A stretch of 64,000 nt of DNA from NCBI RefSeq assembly GCF_013004105.1, contig NZ_CP053085.1, forward strand, positions 1,736,001 to 1,800,000, in the 5' to 3' direction. The number at the start of each line of letters is the position of its first letter. The stretch's first letter is position 1. The DNA comes from Gemmatimonas groenlandica. GTDB lineage: Bacteria; Gemmatimonadota; Gemmatimonadetes; Gemmatimonadales; Gemmatimonadaceae. Position numbers and translations under genes: made by a program. Below are positions 1-7,369 of the stretch, piece after piece. Below the pieces are notes generated by a model. It did no database searches and was not told the DNA's origin. It saw only the letters and a program-made list of their open reading frames with translations.

Positions 1-553
1 TGGCCTCGTCGGCACCGGCCACGTCGGCAAAAGTGATCTTCGGCGTGTCGCCGCTGAGCAGCTTCGCTTTGCTCTTGCCGAACGAGAACGCCTTGTTGCC
101 GCCGGCCTGCATCTGTCGGAACAGGAAGATCCAGAAGCCGATGAGCAGTACGTACGGCAGCATCGTGATGAGCAGGCTACCGAAGTTCGCGCGCGGCTCA
201 CTGGCGTTCGTGCGCACACCACGCTCGAAAAGGCGCGCCTGCTCCTTCTCGGCCGAACCCGGCACCAGACGCGTGACAAACTTCCGCGCCTCGCGGTTGT
301 TCACACGCACCGGCTGGTTGAATTGACCGGCCAGCACGTTGTCGGTCTGGAACGTGGCCGTCTTGATGTTGCCGACTTCCAACTGCTGTCGATACGCGTT
401 GTAGTCGAGTTCCGGTGCCTGCGTCTCGCGGCCGTTCCCATACGTCAGGAAGGCGACCGGAATCAGGATCACCAGGATCCAGAACGACAGCGTTTTGGAG
501 AAGCGTCCCCAGTTGAACGGCTTCTTCGGCGAGGGCGTCATGTTTGGTGCCAT
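1..553 (-). CDS. ftsH: ATP-dependent zinc metalloprotease FtsH, N-terminal part (cut by window edge)
   Basis: FtsH is a membrane-anchored AAA+ protease that degrades misassembled membrane proteins and some regulators. About 184 codons are visible, read on the minus strand from an ATG at 551-553. They give a short basic N-terminus, a first membrane segment (SFWILVILIPVAFLTYG), a periplasmic domain of about 90 residues, and a second membrane segment (ITMLPYVLLIGFWIFLFRQM). Next comes the linker with GGNKAFSFGKSKAK and the start of the AAA module, ITFADVAGADEA, which matches the family's FxDVAG(V/C)DEA motif. The Walker motifs and the HEXXH zinc site would lie left of the window. It follows hpt by 12 bp, giving the order tilS-hpt-ftsH that is common in bacteria. 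The identification is secure despite truncation by the window. Confidence 0.95.
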   Translation of the reverse strand, partial: MAPNMTPSPKKPFNWGRFSKTLSFWILVILIPVAFLTYGNGRETQAPELDYNAYRQQLEVGNIKTATFQTDNVLAGQFNQPVRVNNREARKFVTRLVPGSAEKEQARLFERGVRTNASEPRANFGSLLITMLPYVLLIGFWIFLFRQMQAGGNKAFSFGKSKAKLLSGDTPKITFADVAGADEA

Positions 554-565
554 AGGGTGACCGCC

Positions 566-1141
566 TTACTGCAGGCTGGCGACATACGGGAGGTGCCGAA
601 AATTCTCGGCATGGTCTAGCCCGTAGCCAACCAGAAATTCGTGCGGCGCATCGAACCCGATGAACCGCGTGGGATGATGAAGCTCCGTCGCGATGTGCTT
701 GTGCAACAGCGCGCAGATTTCCAGCGAACGCGGCTTCCGGTCGCCCAACAGCTCGATGAGCCGGTTGAGCGTTCGACCAGAATCCACGATGTCTTCAACT
801 AACAGAATGTGTTTCCCCTCCAGTTCCGTTTCCGGATCGTAGAGAAGACGCACGACTCCGCTCGATTCCATCGCATCGCCGTAGGACGACGCCACGAGGA
901 AATCGACCTGTAGCGGTCGGGCAATGTGCCGCACGAGGTCGCTGAGGAAGATAAAGCTGCCTTTGAGCAGGCCGAGCACGAGCAAATCGCCGTCGGGATA
1001 CGCCGCCGTGATGTCCGCGCCCAACTCCTGCACGCGCGCTTCGATGGTGTCGGCGTCGTACACAAGGCGCCGGACGGCACGGCCGTCGAGACGGGGGTCT
1101 TCCGCGCTGGGTTGGCTCTGCTCAGTCAAACTCGGGCTCAC
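566..1141 (-). CDS. hpt: hypoxanthine phosphoribosyltransferase
   Basis: This purine-salvage enzyme converts hypoxanthine or guanine plus PRPP to IMP or GMP in the cytosol. The 191-residue product has the full family pattern: LLKGSFIF (59-66), the SSYGD loop (85-89), the PRPP-binding signature [11 protein letters not shown] (115-125) with its acidic pair E116/D117, and [17 protein letters not shown] (160-176), which binds the purine and metal. Length is normal for bacterial Hpt. Its first codons overlap the end of tilS by 20 nt, and ftsH begins 12 bp after it. The three genes therefore look translationally linked. Confidence 0.96.
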   Translation of the reverse strand: MSPSLTEQSQPSAEDPRLDGRAVRRLVYDADTIEARVQELGADITAAYPDGDLLVLGLLKGSFIFLSDLVRHIARPLQVDFLVASSYGDAMESSGVVRLLYDPETELEGKHILLVEDIVDSGRTLNRLIELLGDRKPRSLEICALLHKHIATELHHPTRFIGFDAPHEFLVGYGLDHAENFRHLPYVASLQ

Positions 1142-2498
1142 ACCGGTACCAAATCAACTCCGGCCGACCGGGCCGAGACGGTGCCGCAAGACCACGGCAA
1201 ACCCCAGGAACCCACACCAGCTCGCTATTCACGAGCAGGACCGGCCACGTCGACCGGTCCAGCGCAGGCACATGTGCTTCTGAAAAGTACCGCGTCACGC
1301 GCCTCCCTGCTGGGGCACCAGCGGTTCGGATGCGATCTCCTGCGGTCCAGACGCGCAGCGCGACCTGTTCGCCACGGGGAATCCCCATGGTCCACAGGTC
1401 CTGCTCCGCGACACTTCCCGATGACGGCGCCGTATGCAACCGTCGCCACCGGAACCGTCCAACGCGTGGTGGCAACGCTTCCGCGGCACCTGCCCATGCT
1501 GTTGCACCGTCGGGCGACCGCTTGGACGACGCTCGCCGCACTTCGAACCGATCGCCTGGCGGTTCGCCCGTGCCAGGACGGCGCCGTATCACGATCGCTC
1601 CGCCCGACACGAGCACACTCGAGCCGCTTCGACCCGCCGTGGTAAACTTCACGAGCTCCCGAGTTCCTTTGGCGTCGAGCGTCACGCCGGCGCGGGCGCA
1701 GATAGCTGGCCAGAGCACCGCTCGCCCTTCGCGCGTCGTGCATTCGAGTGCCGCGGCGGGGCACGACACGCGCGCGCCTGATGGTGCGACCGCCACGCCC
1801 ATGGCATCGACATGCCGCTCCACGTCTCGTCGCCACGTTGCCGCCTGATCGGCGATCGCGAGGATCTCGTCCGAGAACCCGGGCGACGCAGCCTCGAGTG
1901 CGGGCAGCAGTTCGTGGCGCACGCGCCCGCGCAGGAAGGCGCGAGAGACGTTCATCGGATCCTCGACGTACGCCACCTTCTCCAGCACGGCCCATCGCGC
2001 CAACTCGGACCTCGACACCCCGAGCCAGGGTCGCACCACCATCGAGGGAGCGGCCAGCGCCGCCATCCCGCGGGCGCCCGCTCCGCGCAGCAGTCGCATG
2101 ACGACCGTCTCGAGCTGGTCATCGCGCGTGTGCGCCGTGGCCACGCGCGCCTTGAAGGCGCGGGCGATCCGGCCGAGAAAGTCCCAGCGCGCTGCCCGCC
2201 ACGCCGCTTCGCTGTGCCCCGGTGTGCGGGAACGCTCGCGCACCACTGTGAGCCCAAGGCGACGCGATTCCGCCGCCACCAGCGACGCCGCATCGGTGGC
2301 GTAGCTGCCGGTACCGTGATCGAAGGTGGCCACCGCCGCAACGCGCTCGGGAGCCCACCGCGCGATGGCCTGCAGCAGCACCATCGAGTCGCGTCCACCG
2401 GACACGGCCAGCACCAACGGTCCGACGACGGGCGCCATGGCCACCTCGAGCGACGCCTGCAGCAGTGCGTCAGGCGGAAAGTTCGTCAGTTCGGACAT
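1122..2498 (-). CDS. tilS: tRNA(Ile)-lysidine synthase TilS
   Basis: TilS ligates lysine to C34 of the CAU-anticodon tRNA-Ile, so that the tRNA reads AUA; the gene is normally essential. I chose the ATG at 2496-2498 ([10 protein letters not shown]), giving 458 residues. An in-frame start 39 nt upstream is possible but adds a poorly conserved tail. The PP-loop ATP-pyrophosphatase motif SGGRDS lies at 33-38 (family SGGxDS). It is followed by the ATFDHG strand and [19 protein letters not shown], characteristic of TilS. The C-terminal domain (about 370-458) includes [14 protein letters not shown] and [13 protein letters not shown], both typical of TilS. It overlaps hpt by 20 nt. Confidence 0.94.
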   Translation of the reverse strand: MSELTNFPPDALLQASLEVAMAPVVGPLVLAVSGGRDSMVLLQAIARWAPERVAAVATFDHGTGSYATDAASLVAAESRRLGLTVVRERSRTPGHSEAAWRAARWDFLGRIARAFKARVATAHTRDDQLETVVMRLLRGAGARGMAALAAPSMVVRPWLGVSRSELARWAVLEKVAYVEDPMNVSRAFLRGRVRHELLPALEAASPGFSDEILAIADQAATWRRDVERHVDAMGVAVAPSGARVSCPAAALECTTREGRAVLWPAICARAGVTLDAKGTRELVKFTTAGRSGSSVLVSGGAIVIRRRPGTGEPPGDRFEVRRASSKRSPDGATAWAGAAEALPPRVGRFRWRRLHTAPSSGSVAEQDLWTMGIPRGEQVALRVWTAGDRIRTAGAPAGRRVTRYFSEAHVPALDRSTWPVLLVNSELVWVPGVCRGLAAPSRPGRPELIWYRCEPEFD

Positions 2499-2634
2499 GT
2501 TGGACTGATCGCCTGCGAGCCGCGACGCGTCAACCACCCCCCTACCTTCCGGCGGCCGAGTTGCTTACTCTTTTCAGCACTTGGCGGACGCACGCAGCTG
2601 TGCGCCCGTCATCAATCGACTCCGGAGACAGACA

Positions 2635-2790
2635 GTGGAATCACACGGAACGCTGGGAACCATCTGGGCCTCGTTGGGGATGACTGCCTATTACATGGCG
2701 CTCATCTGGATCAACATTCTGCTCGGACTCTTCCTGTCTCCGCTGTTCATGATCCCGATGACGTGGCTGCAGGATAGAAAGAAGGCCTAA
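2635..2790 (+). CDS. small single-span membrane protein, unknown function
   Basis: This is a 51-residue product. I place the start at the GTG at 2635 because GGAGA at 2623-2627 sits at ideal Shine-Dalgarno distance; an upstream ATG at 2581 would add an implausible Arg/Cys-rich tail. One strongly hydrophobic stretch (about residues 10-43, YYMALIWINILLGLFLSPLF at its centre) is followed by a basic tail, DRKKA. It could be one long or two short hairpin membrane helices. It is divergent from tilS and followed directly by a strong terminator, so it is probably a monocistronic real gene. I do not recognise a family. Start, size and ribosome site are well supported; the function is unknown. Confidence 0.7.
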   Translation: MESHGTLGTIWASLGMTAYYMALIWINILLGLFLSPLFMIPMTWLQDRKKA

Positions 2791-2812
2791 GGCTGGCTTT
2801 CGGATAAGGAAG

Positions 2813-2851
2813 GGGGCGCTCACCGTTACGGTGAGCGCCCCTTTTGTTTTT
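2813..2851 (+). terminator. Rho-independent terminator of the small membrane protein gene
   Basis: A perfect 12-bp stem (2813-2824 with 2830-2841, GC-rich) with a 5-nt loop is followed by TTTTGTTTTTT. This is a textbook intrinsic terminator, 22 bp after the stop of the 51-residue gene. Confidence 0.93.
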
Positions 2852-2857
2852 TCTGCG

Positions 2858-2982
2858 AACTGCCAACTGCTTAGGGGGCAGGAAGGAGGGTGTCAGGGAG
2901 GAGGGGGCAGGAGGGACGGCGATGCAGTCCTGCGCCATCCCTCCTGACACCCTCCTCCCTGCCCCCTAAGCAGTTGGCAGTT
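2858..2982. repeat. long intergenic inverted repeat 1 (40-bp arms)
   Basis: The left arm 2858-2897 and right arm 2943-2982 are reverse complements over 40 bp with a single mismatch, separated by 45 bp. The arms begin and end with AACTGCCAACTGC and its complement. The spacer carries further purine-rich GGAGGAGGGGGCAGGAGGG tracts resembling the arm interior. It lies between converging genes, just after the terminator at 2813-2851 and 11 bp before the amtB stop. It could form a very stable cruciform or RNA hairpin. It contains no gene. Confidence 0.93.
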
Positions 2983-2993
2983 ACAGCGCCCGT

Positions 2994-4322
2994 TTACGCA
3001 CTCCTCACCACAGCCCCCCGCAACTCACTCGCGGACAACACCACCGCGTCACCCAGCGCCGTACGCCGCCCCGTCAGATCACTGAGATCTGAGCCGTGGT
3101 ACGCTTCTTCGCCGTGCTCCGCCAGGTCGATGCCCTGTACTTCGGCGTCCACGCGAATGCGCAGCGGCATCACCAGCTTGAGCGCAGACAGAATGCCGAA
3201 GCTGGCGACGCCGGCGAAGGCGACGGTAGCGACGACGGCAAGCACCTGAATGCCCACCAGCGTCGGGTTGCCACGCAGGAGACCATCGGCACCGATGGGG
3301 TTGACGTCCTTCGACGCGAACACACCCGTTAGCACGGCGCCCATGATGCCGGCCACACCGTGACAGGCGAACACGTCGAGCGTGTCGTCGAGCGCGGTCT
3401 TCGAGCGATAGTGCAGCACGAAGAACGAGACCGGGGCGGCGAGGAAGCCGATGGCGAGTGCCGACATTGGGGTCACGAAGCCCGCGGCGGGGGTGATGGC
3501 GACCAAGCCGACCACGGCGCCGGTGGCGACACCGACGGCCGTCGCACGGCCGCTCTTGAACAACTCGAGCAGACTCCACGTGAGCAAGCTCGCCGCCGCG
3601 GCGGCATGCGTTGTGACCAGCGCGTTCGCCGCGATGCCATCAGCCGCGAGCGCCGAGCCGGCGTTGAAACCGAACCAGCCGAACCAGAGCATCCCGGCAC
3701 CGAGCAGCGCGAACGGCACGTTGTGCGGGACCGTAGGAACGCGCTTGAAGTCGCGACGCGGGCCGAGGACCTTCGCCAGTACGAGCGCCGTGATGCCGGC
3801 ACTGATGTGCACCACCGTGCCGCCGGCGAAGTCGAGCGCGCCGAGGGTGCGGAGCCAGCCGCCGTCGCCCCAGACCCAGTGCGCCAGCGGATCATAGACC
3901 AACGTGGTCCAGATGAGGCCGAACGTGAGATACGCGACGAACCGCATCCGATCGATGATCGCGCCGGAGAAGAGCGCGACCGTGATCCCTGCGAACATGG
4001 CCTGAAAGGCGGCGAACAGCAGATGCGGAAGCGCCGCCGCATACGTGGGATTCGGCGTGGCCGTGACACCTTGAAAGCCGAGGAAGCTCAAGCCACCGAT
4101 CCAGTTCGAGCCGGGACCAAACGCCAGACTGTAGCCAAAGAGTACCCACTGTACCGTGACGACGGCCAGCGCGCCGAGGCTCATCAGCATCGTGTTGAGC
4201 GCGCTCTTGCTGCGAACAAGACCGCCGTAGAAAAACGCCAACCCTGGCACCATGAACAACACGAGGGCCGTCGAGATCAACACCCACGCCGTATCGCCCG
4301 ACGAGATCGTTGGCGCCTGCAT
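2994..4322 (-). CDS. amtB: ammonium transporter Amt family
   Basis: This inner-membrane ammonium channel has 442 residues and about 11 predicted helices. It starts MQAPTISSGDTAWVLIS and lacks an obvious cleaved signal peptide. The pore hallmarks are present: D164 in GALDFAGGTVVHISAG, and the twin histidines H172 and H321 (ACHGVAGIMGAVLTGVFA). The cytosolic tail DAEVQGIDLAEHGEEAYH is the conserved end to which PII proteins dock. Its start codon overlaps the glnB stop (ATGA at 4322), so the two are translationally coupled. The arrangement implies nitrogen-responsive control of ammonium uptake. Confidence 0.96.
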   Translation of the reverse strand: MQAPTISSGDTAWVLISTALVLFMVPGLAFFYGGLVRSKSALNTMLMSLGALAVVTVQWVLFGYSLAFGPGSNWIGGLSFLGFQGVTATPNPTYAAALPHLLFAAFQAMFAGITVALFSGAIIDRMRFVAYLTFGLIWTTLVYDPLAHWVWGDGGWLRTLGALDFAGGTVVHISAGITALVLAKVLGPRRDFKRVPTVPHNVPFALLGAGMLWFGWFGFNAGSALAADGIAANALVTTHAAAAASLLTWSLLELFKSGRATAVGVATGAVVGLVAITPAAGFVTPMSALAIGFLAAPVSFFVLHYRSKTALDDTLDVFACHGVAGIMGAVLTGVFASKDVNPIGADGLLRGNPTLVGIQVLAVVATVAFAGVASFGILSALKLVMPLRIRVDAEVQGIDLAEHGEEAYHGSDLSDLTGRRTALGDAVVLSASELRGAVVRSA

Positions 4323-4732
4323 CAGTAGTCCTCCTTGTTCGGTACGCGCATCTCGAGCTGCGTCTGACGCATGATCTCGTCGGCATTCACGGCGGTGAGG
4401 GCATGATTATCGCGCTCTCCCGTGCGGATGCGTACGGTGTGATCGAGTGGCAACACGAAGATCTTGCCGTCGCCGACATCACCGGTGCGCGCCCCTTCGC
4501 AGATCGCGTCGATCGTACGCTCGACAAACTCTTCCGAGCAGGCCATTTCAATCCGGACCTTTTCGTGAAATTCGAGCACCACCGATTCTCCGCGATACTG
4601 TTGTACGACGTCGCGCTCTCCGCCGTGCCCGCTGACGCGGGAGAGGGTCATGCCGGTCACGCCGACTTGAAAGAGCGCACGTTTCACATCCGCCAGCTTC
4701 TCCGGGCGGATGATGGCGACGATAAGCTTCAT
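4322..4732 (-). CDS. glnB: PII family nitrogen regulatory protein
   Basis: This is a trimeric signal-transduction protein that senses 2-oxoglutarate and ATP/ADP and gates AmtB. The 136-residue product begins MKLIVAIIRPEKLADVKRAL. It keeps the B-loop TGDVGDGKIFVLP and the C-loop VRIRTGERDNHAL. The T-loop reads GHGGERDVVQQYRGESVV: Y46 of the YRG motif is present, but position 51, the tyrosine uridylylated in enteric GlnB/GlnK, is Val. The C-terminus extends about 20 residues beyond E. coli GlnB. It is encoded directly upstream of and overlapping amtB, the usual glnK-amtB order. No convincing Shine-Dalgarno precedes the ATG. The symbol could equally be glnK. Confidence 0.94.
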   Translation of the reverse strand: MKLIVAIIRPEKLADVKRALFQVGVTGMTLSRVSGHGGERDVVQQYRGESVVLEFHEKVRIEMACSEEFVERTIDAICEGARTGDVGDGKIFVLPLDHTVRIRTGERDNHALTAVNADEIMRQTQLEMRVPNKEDY

Positions 4733-4891
4733 GTTGTTTGGGGCGAAGGGCGGCCGGTCGCAGTACGATCCCCGAGATCAATAGCACCCAGCGGGGGAGC
4801 GTTTCCGGCCTCGACCAATTGTACGCACAGGAACACCAGCTCGCTGGCCTCCCCCCGCATTCCCGACCTTTTCCTGAATCTGAGACTCGCT

Positions 4892-5413
4892 ATGTCGTCA
4901 CTCGGCACGATCGCCATCCTCGTCGGCCCGGACTACGAAGACCTCGAGGTCTGGTATCCCAAGCTCCGCCTCGAAGAAGCCGGCTATCACACCCCGCTGA
5001 TCGGGAACGGGGAAGCGATGTATCACGGCAAGTGGGGCTATCCGGCTACGATGGACGGCCAGGTGGCCGACCTTGATCCGGCCACCCTGCGCGGCGTGGT
5101 GGCACCGGGTGGATGGGCGCCCGACAAGTTGCGGCGCGATCCGGCGGTCCTCTCCCTCGTGCGGCGTGTCTACGAGCAGGGGGGCGTCGTCGGCACGATC
5201 TGCCACGGCCCGTGGATTCTCATCTCGGCCGGCATCGTGCGCGGCAAGCGCATGACCTCGTCATTGGGCATTCGGGACGATCTCACCAACGCCGGCGCCC
5301 AATGGGTCGACGAGCCCGCCGTGGTCGATGGCAACATCGTCAGCGCCCGGGTGCCGAAGGACCTCCCGGACTTCACGCGAGCCATGCTGGGCGCGTTGGG
5401 CGACGCGCGCTAG
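4892..5413 (+). CDS. DJ-1/PfpI family protein (class I glutamine amidotransferase-like)
   Basis: The 173-residue product starts at MSSLGTIAILVGPDYEDLEV, where the family's first beta strand begins; upstream codons are in frame but not family-like. The nucleophile elbow GTICHGPWIL places Cys104 next to His105, and E17 in the PDYEDLEV segment is the acid that typically primes that cysteine. APGGWAPDKLR (71-81) is the usual glycine loop. Members act as deglycases, chaperones or proteases, and the family alone does not settle which. It is divergent from glnB. Its stop overlaps that of the NsrR-like gene by 4 nt in a convergent arrangement. Confidence 0.88.
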   Translation: MSSLGTIAILVGPDYEDLEVWYPKLRLEEAGYHTPLIGNGEAMYHGKWGYPATMDGQVADLDPATLRGVVAPGGWAPDKLRRDPAVLSLVRRVYEQGGVVGTICHGPWILISAGIVRGKRMTSSLGIRDDLTNAGAQWVDEPAVVDGNIVSARVPKDLPDFTRAMLGALGDAR

Positions 5414-5874
5414 GGGTAACTCGTCGCAACGACCATCGATTCCCGACGTACGAGCAGCGGCACCAACTCGGCTCTAGGTTCGAGGATATCGGCCAGCGTC
5501 TTCTGATCGAGCACCGCGAGAAACGCGTTCAGCGCCTCGTCGAACGTACCGGTCAAGCGACACGCCGACGAGATCGGACAGGTGTTTTGCTGAGGGTCGA
5601 AGCACTCCGCGAGCGCGAGGTTCTCCTCGGTCTGTCGAACCAGTACGCCGATTGAGATGTCGTGGACCGACTTGCCCAGCCGCACGCCCCCGTGCCGTCC
5701 ACGCACCGTCTCGACGTAGCCGAATTCGGAGAGTCGGTGGACGATCTTCACGAGATGCTCGTAGGACATGTTCATGCGTTCAGCGATTTCGTTCACCGTG
5801 ATGCAACGCTCAGGTTCCAGGCCGAGCAGCATCAGGCATCGCAACGCATTGTCGGTGAATCGTGTGAGACGCAT
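5410..5874 (-). CDS. nsrR: Rrf2 family transcriptional regulator, NsrR-like
   Basis: The 154-residue product has an N-terminal winged helix (LTRFTDNALRCLMLLGL, then ITVNEIAERMNMSYEHLVKI, wing VETVRGRHGGVRLG). A three-cysteine cluster C91-x7-C99-x5-C105 (ECFDPQQNTCPISSACRL) closely resembles the Fe-S ligand set of NsrR nitric-oxide sensors. IscR and RsrR have different spacing. NsrR represses NO-detoxification genes until its cluster reacts with NO. No such target (hmp, ytfE, norB) is nearby, so the regulon lies elsewhere. The gene stands alone, downstream of a 274-bp intergenic stretch that holds inverted repeat 2. The symbol is assigned by motif resemblance only. Confidence 0.78.
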   Translation of the reverse strand: MRLTRFTDNALRCLMLLGLEPERCITVNEIAERMNMSYEHLVKIVHRLSEFGYVETVRGRHGGVRLGKSVHDISIGVLVRQTEENLALAECFDPQQNTCPISSACRLTGTFDEALNAFLAVLDQKTLADILEPRAELVPLLVRRESMVVATSYP

Positions 5875-6007
5875 GCACGGAAGTTGCTGGCCGCGACGGT
5901 CGAGGCTATCAGGGAATCCCTTTCTTCGCGGACGGAGCTTCCCTGCTCATCGGCCATCAGTGCGCGGAGACGGGAATGCCAGCGCCAGAGCAACGGGACG
6001 GCAACGT

Positions 6008-6132
6008 CAAAAGCAACAGCGGGAACACGGAGCTGGCGGATTTCACGGATCACACAGATAAACCAAGAGCGCTTTTGCTTATCTGTGTGATCGGTGAAAT
6101 CGGTTCCCTCCGTGTTCCCGCTGTTGCTTTTG
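6008..6132. repeat. long intergenic inverted repeat 2 (54-bp arms)
   Basis: The arms 6008-6061 and 6079-6132 are reverse complements over about 54 bp. Outer 25-bp blocks (AAAAGCAACAGCGGGAACAC and beyond) match exactly, and inner GATTTCAC and GATCACACAGATAA blocks also match; a few mismatches lie between them. The loop is 17 bp. It sits 16 bp past the stop of the GT2 gene (minus strand) and upstream of nsrR. The DNA is visibly lower in GC than its surroundings. The inner block resembles the TTTCACGGATnACAC-type repeats I recall from other environmental bacterial genomes (memory, unverified). Confidence 0.92.
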
Positions 6133-6148
6133 CCGATACCCTCGCGCG

Positions 6149-7369
6149 TCAGTTCGCGCCGTCGGTCACCAGCGTGTCGTACTGCCGTCCGCGCCAGCGC
6201 GTTGGCGTGCGGGCCGTGCTGAGCGTGAGCCGCCAGGCCGCGGCGCTGTCCGACAGCCAGGACAGCCAGAACGGCCAGCCCCGCTCGGCGTAGCTGTGCC
6301 GCAACGCCACAAGCATCATCAGCCGCACCAGCAGCGCCGAGGCGTTCACGAGCAGGAGCGCCTCGAGCAGCATCGCCTGCGGATTGTCGGCGGCGGGCCA
6401 GCCCATCGACCCAAGAACGGCGCCGAGCACCAGCAGCATCGGCAGCGGCAGCGCCTGCGCACTCCACACCAACGCCACGTCGACCCAGCGCCGCCAGGTG
6501 GGGGTGGCGTCCTTCAAGTCGAAGCTGCGTCCCCACTCACGCCACATCTCGGCCAACGACACATACGCGCTGACCTGAATGATCTTCGAGCCGTCGAGAA
6601 AGCCCACGCGTGCGCCGTGTGACGCGAGGTGCCGCGCCAGCGTGACATCATCGCAGAACGACGCGCGGGCGGGCGCATAGCCGCCGTGCTGCTCGAGCAA
6701 CGCGCGGCGCGCCACGAAGCACTGCCCATTGGCGAGCACGCGATCGGCAGGTGGCTGCGTGGCACCGGCGGCCCCGCAGCGATAAACCAGCGTGACCAGC
6801 ATCGCCGGTTGCACGAAGCGTTCGGAAGACGTCTGGTCGCGGAACTGGGGCGAGAACGACGCCACGTCGTAGCCGTCCTGCTCCACCGCGTCGACCACGG
6901 CACCGACCAAACCGGGTGCGGGAACGGTGTCGGCATCGATGCCGAGCACCCACTCGCCCTTCGCCTGCCGCAGGCCCGTCTCGAGCGCCCAGACCTTACC
7001 GACCCAACCCGCGGGGAGCGGTTCATCGGTGACCAGTCGAATACGCGGATCACGCGCCGACGCGGCCTCGACCAGCTCACGGGTGCCGTCGGTGGAGCGG
7101 CTGTCCACCACCAGCACTTCGAGCATCGGAGACGTTTGCGCGGTGAGCCCCGCGAGACACGGACCGATGCGCTTCGCTTCGTTGAGCGTGGCGACGATCA
7201 CGGTCACCGTCGTGTCGGTGCGCGGCGTGAGTCGGGGCGCGATCGGTGGACGGCGAGTCCGTCCCGGCATGAGGCGCGTGAGGAGCAACAGCAACATCGG
7301 CACCTGCACGGCGAGCAGCGCGAGCCCCAGGCCACGTGCGACGTCAACCACGGAGATGGTCGCGTTCAT
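6149..7369 (-). CDS. GT2 family membrane glycosyltransferase
   Basis: The 406-residue product has an N-terminal membrane segment (about 10-33). A GT-A catalytic domain follows, with VTVIVATLNEAKRIGPCL, VLVVDSRSTDGT and GIDADTVPAPGLV (the DxD-type metal site). PAGWVGKVWALETGL and FCDDVTLARHL come next, and two or three C-terminal helices (about 310-370) end the protein. The PxGWxGKxWA pattern occurs in the HpnB/CruG-like group that modifies hopanoids or carotenoids. Nothing adjacent confirms either pathway, so the acceptor is unknown. Its start overlaps the stop of the SDR/DUF2867 gene by ATGA, which argues for joint function and expression. Confidence 0.83.
   Translation of the reverse strand: MNATISVVDVARGLGLALLAVQVPMLLLLLTRLMPGRTRRPPIAPRLTPRTDTTVTVIVATLNEAKRIGPCLAGLTAQTSPMLEVLVVDSRSTDGTRELVEAASARDPRIRLVTDEPLPAGWVGKVWALETGLRQAKGEWVLGIDADTVPAPGLVGAVVDAVEQDGYDVASFSPQFRDQTSSERFVQPAMLVTLVYRCGAAGATQPPADRVLANGQCFVARRALLEQHGGYAPARASFCDDVTLARHLASHGARVGFLDGSKIIQVSAYVSLAEMWREWGRSFDLKDATPTWRRWVDVALVWSAQALPLPMLLVLGAVLGSMGWPAADNPQAMLLEALLLVNASALLVRLMMLVALRHSYAERGWPFWLSWLSDSAAAWRLTLSTARTPTRWRGRQYDTLVTDGAN

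Noticed and set aside
1748..2777. Long plus-strand open frames opposite tilS
   Set aside because: They show Arg/Pro/His-rich composition without motifs and mirror the minus-strand gene; typical shadows in GC-rich DNA.
5413..5874. 4-nt tail-to-tail overlap of the DJ-1/PfpI and NsrR-like genes as a sign of antisense regulation
   Set aside because: Short stop-codon overlaps between convergent genes occur several times in this compact chromosome (also 13735-13738); nothing specific supports regulation.
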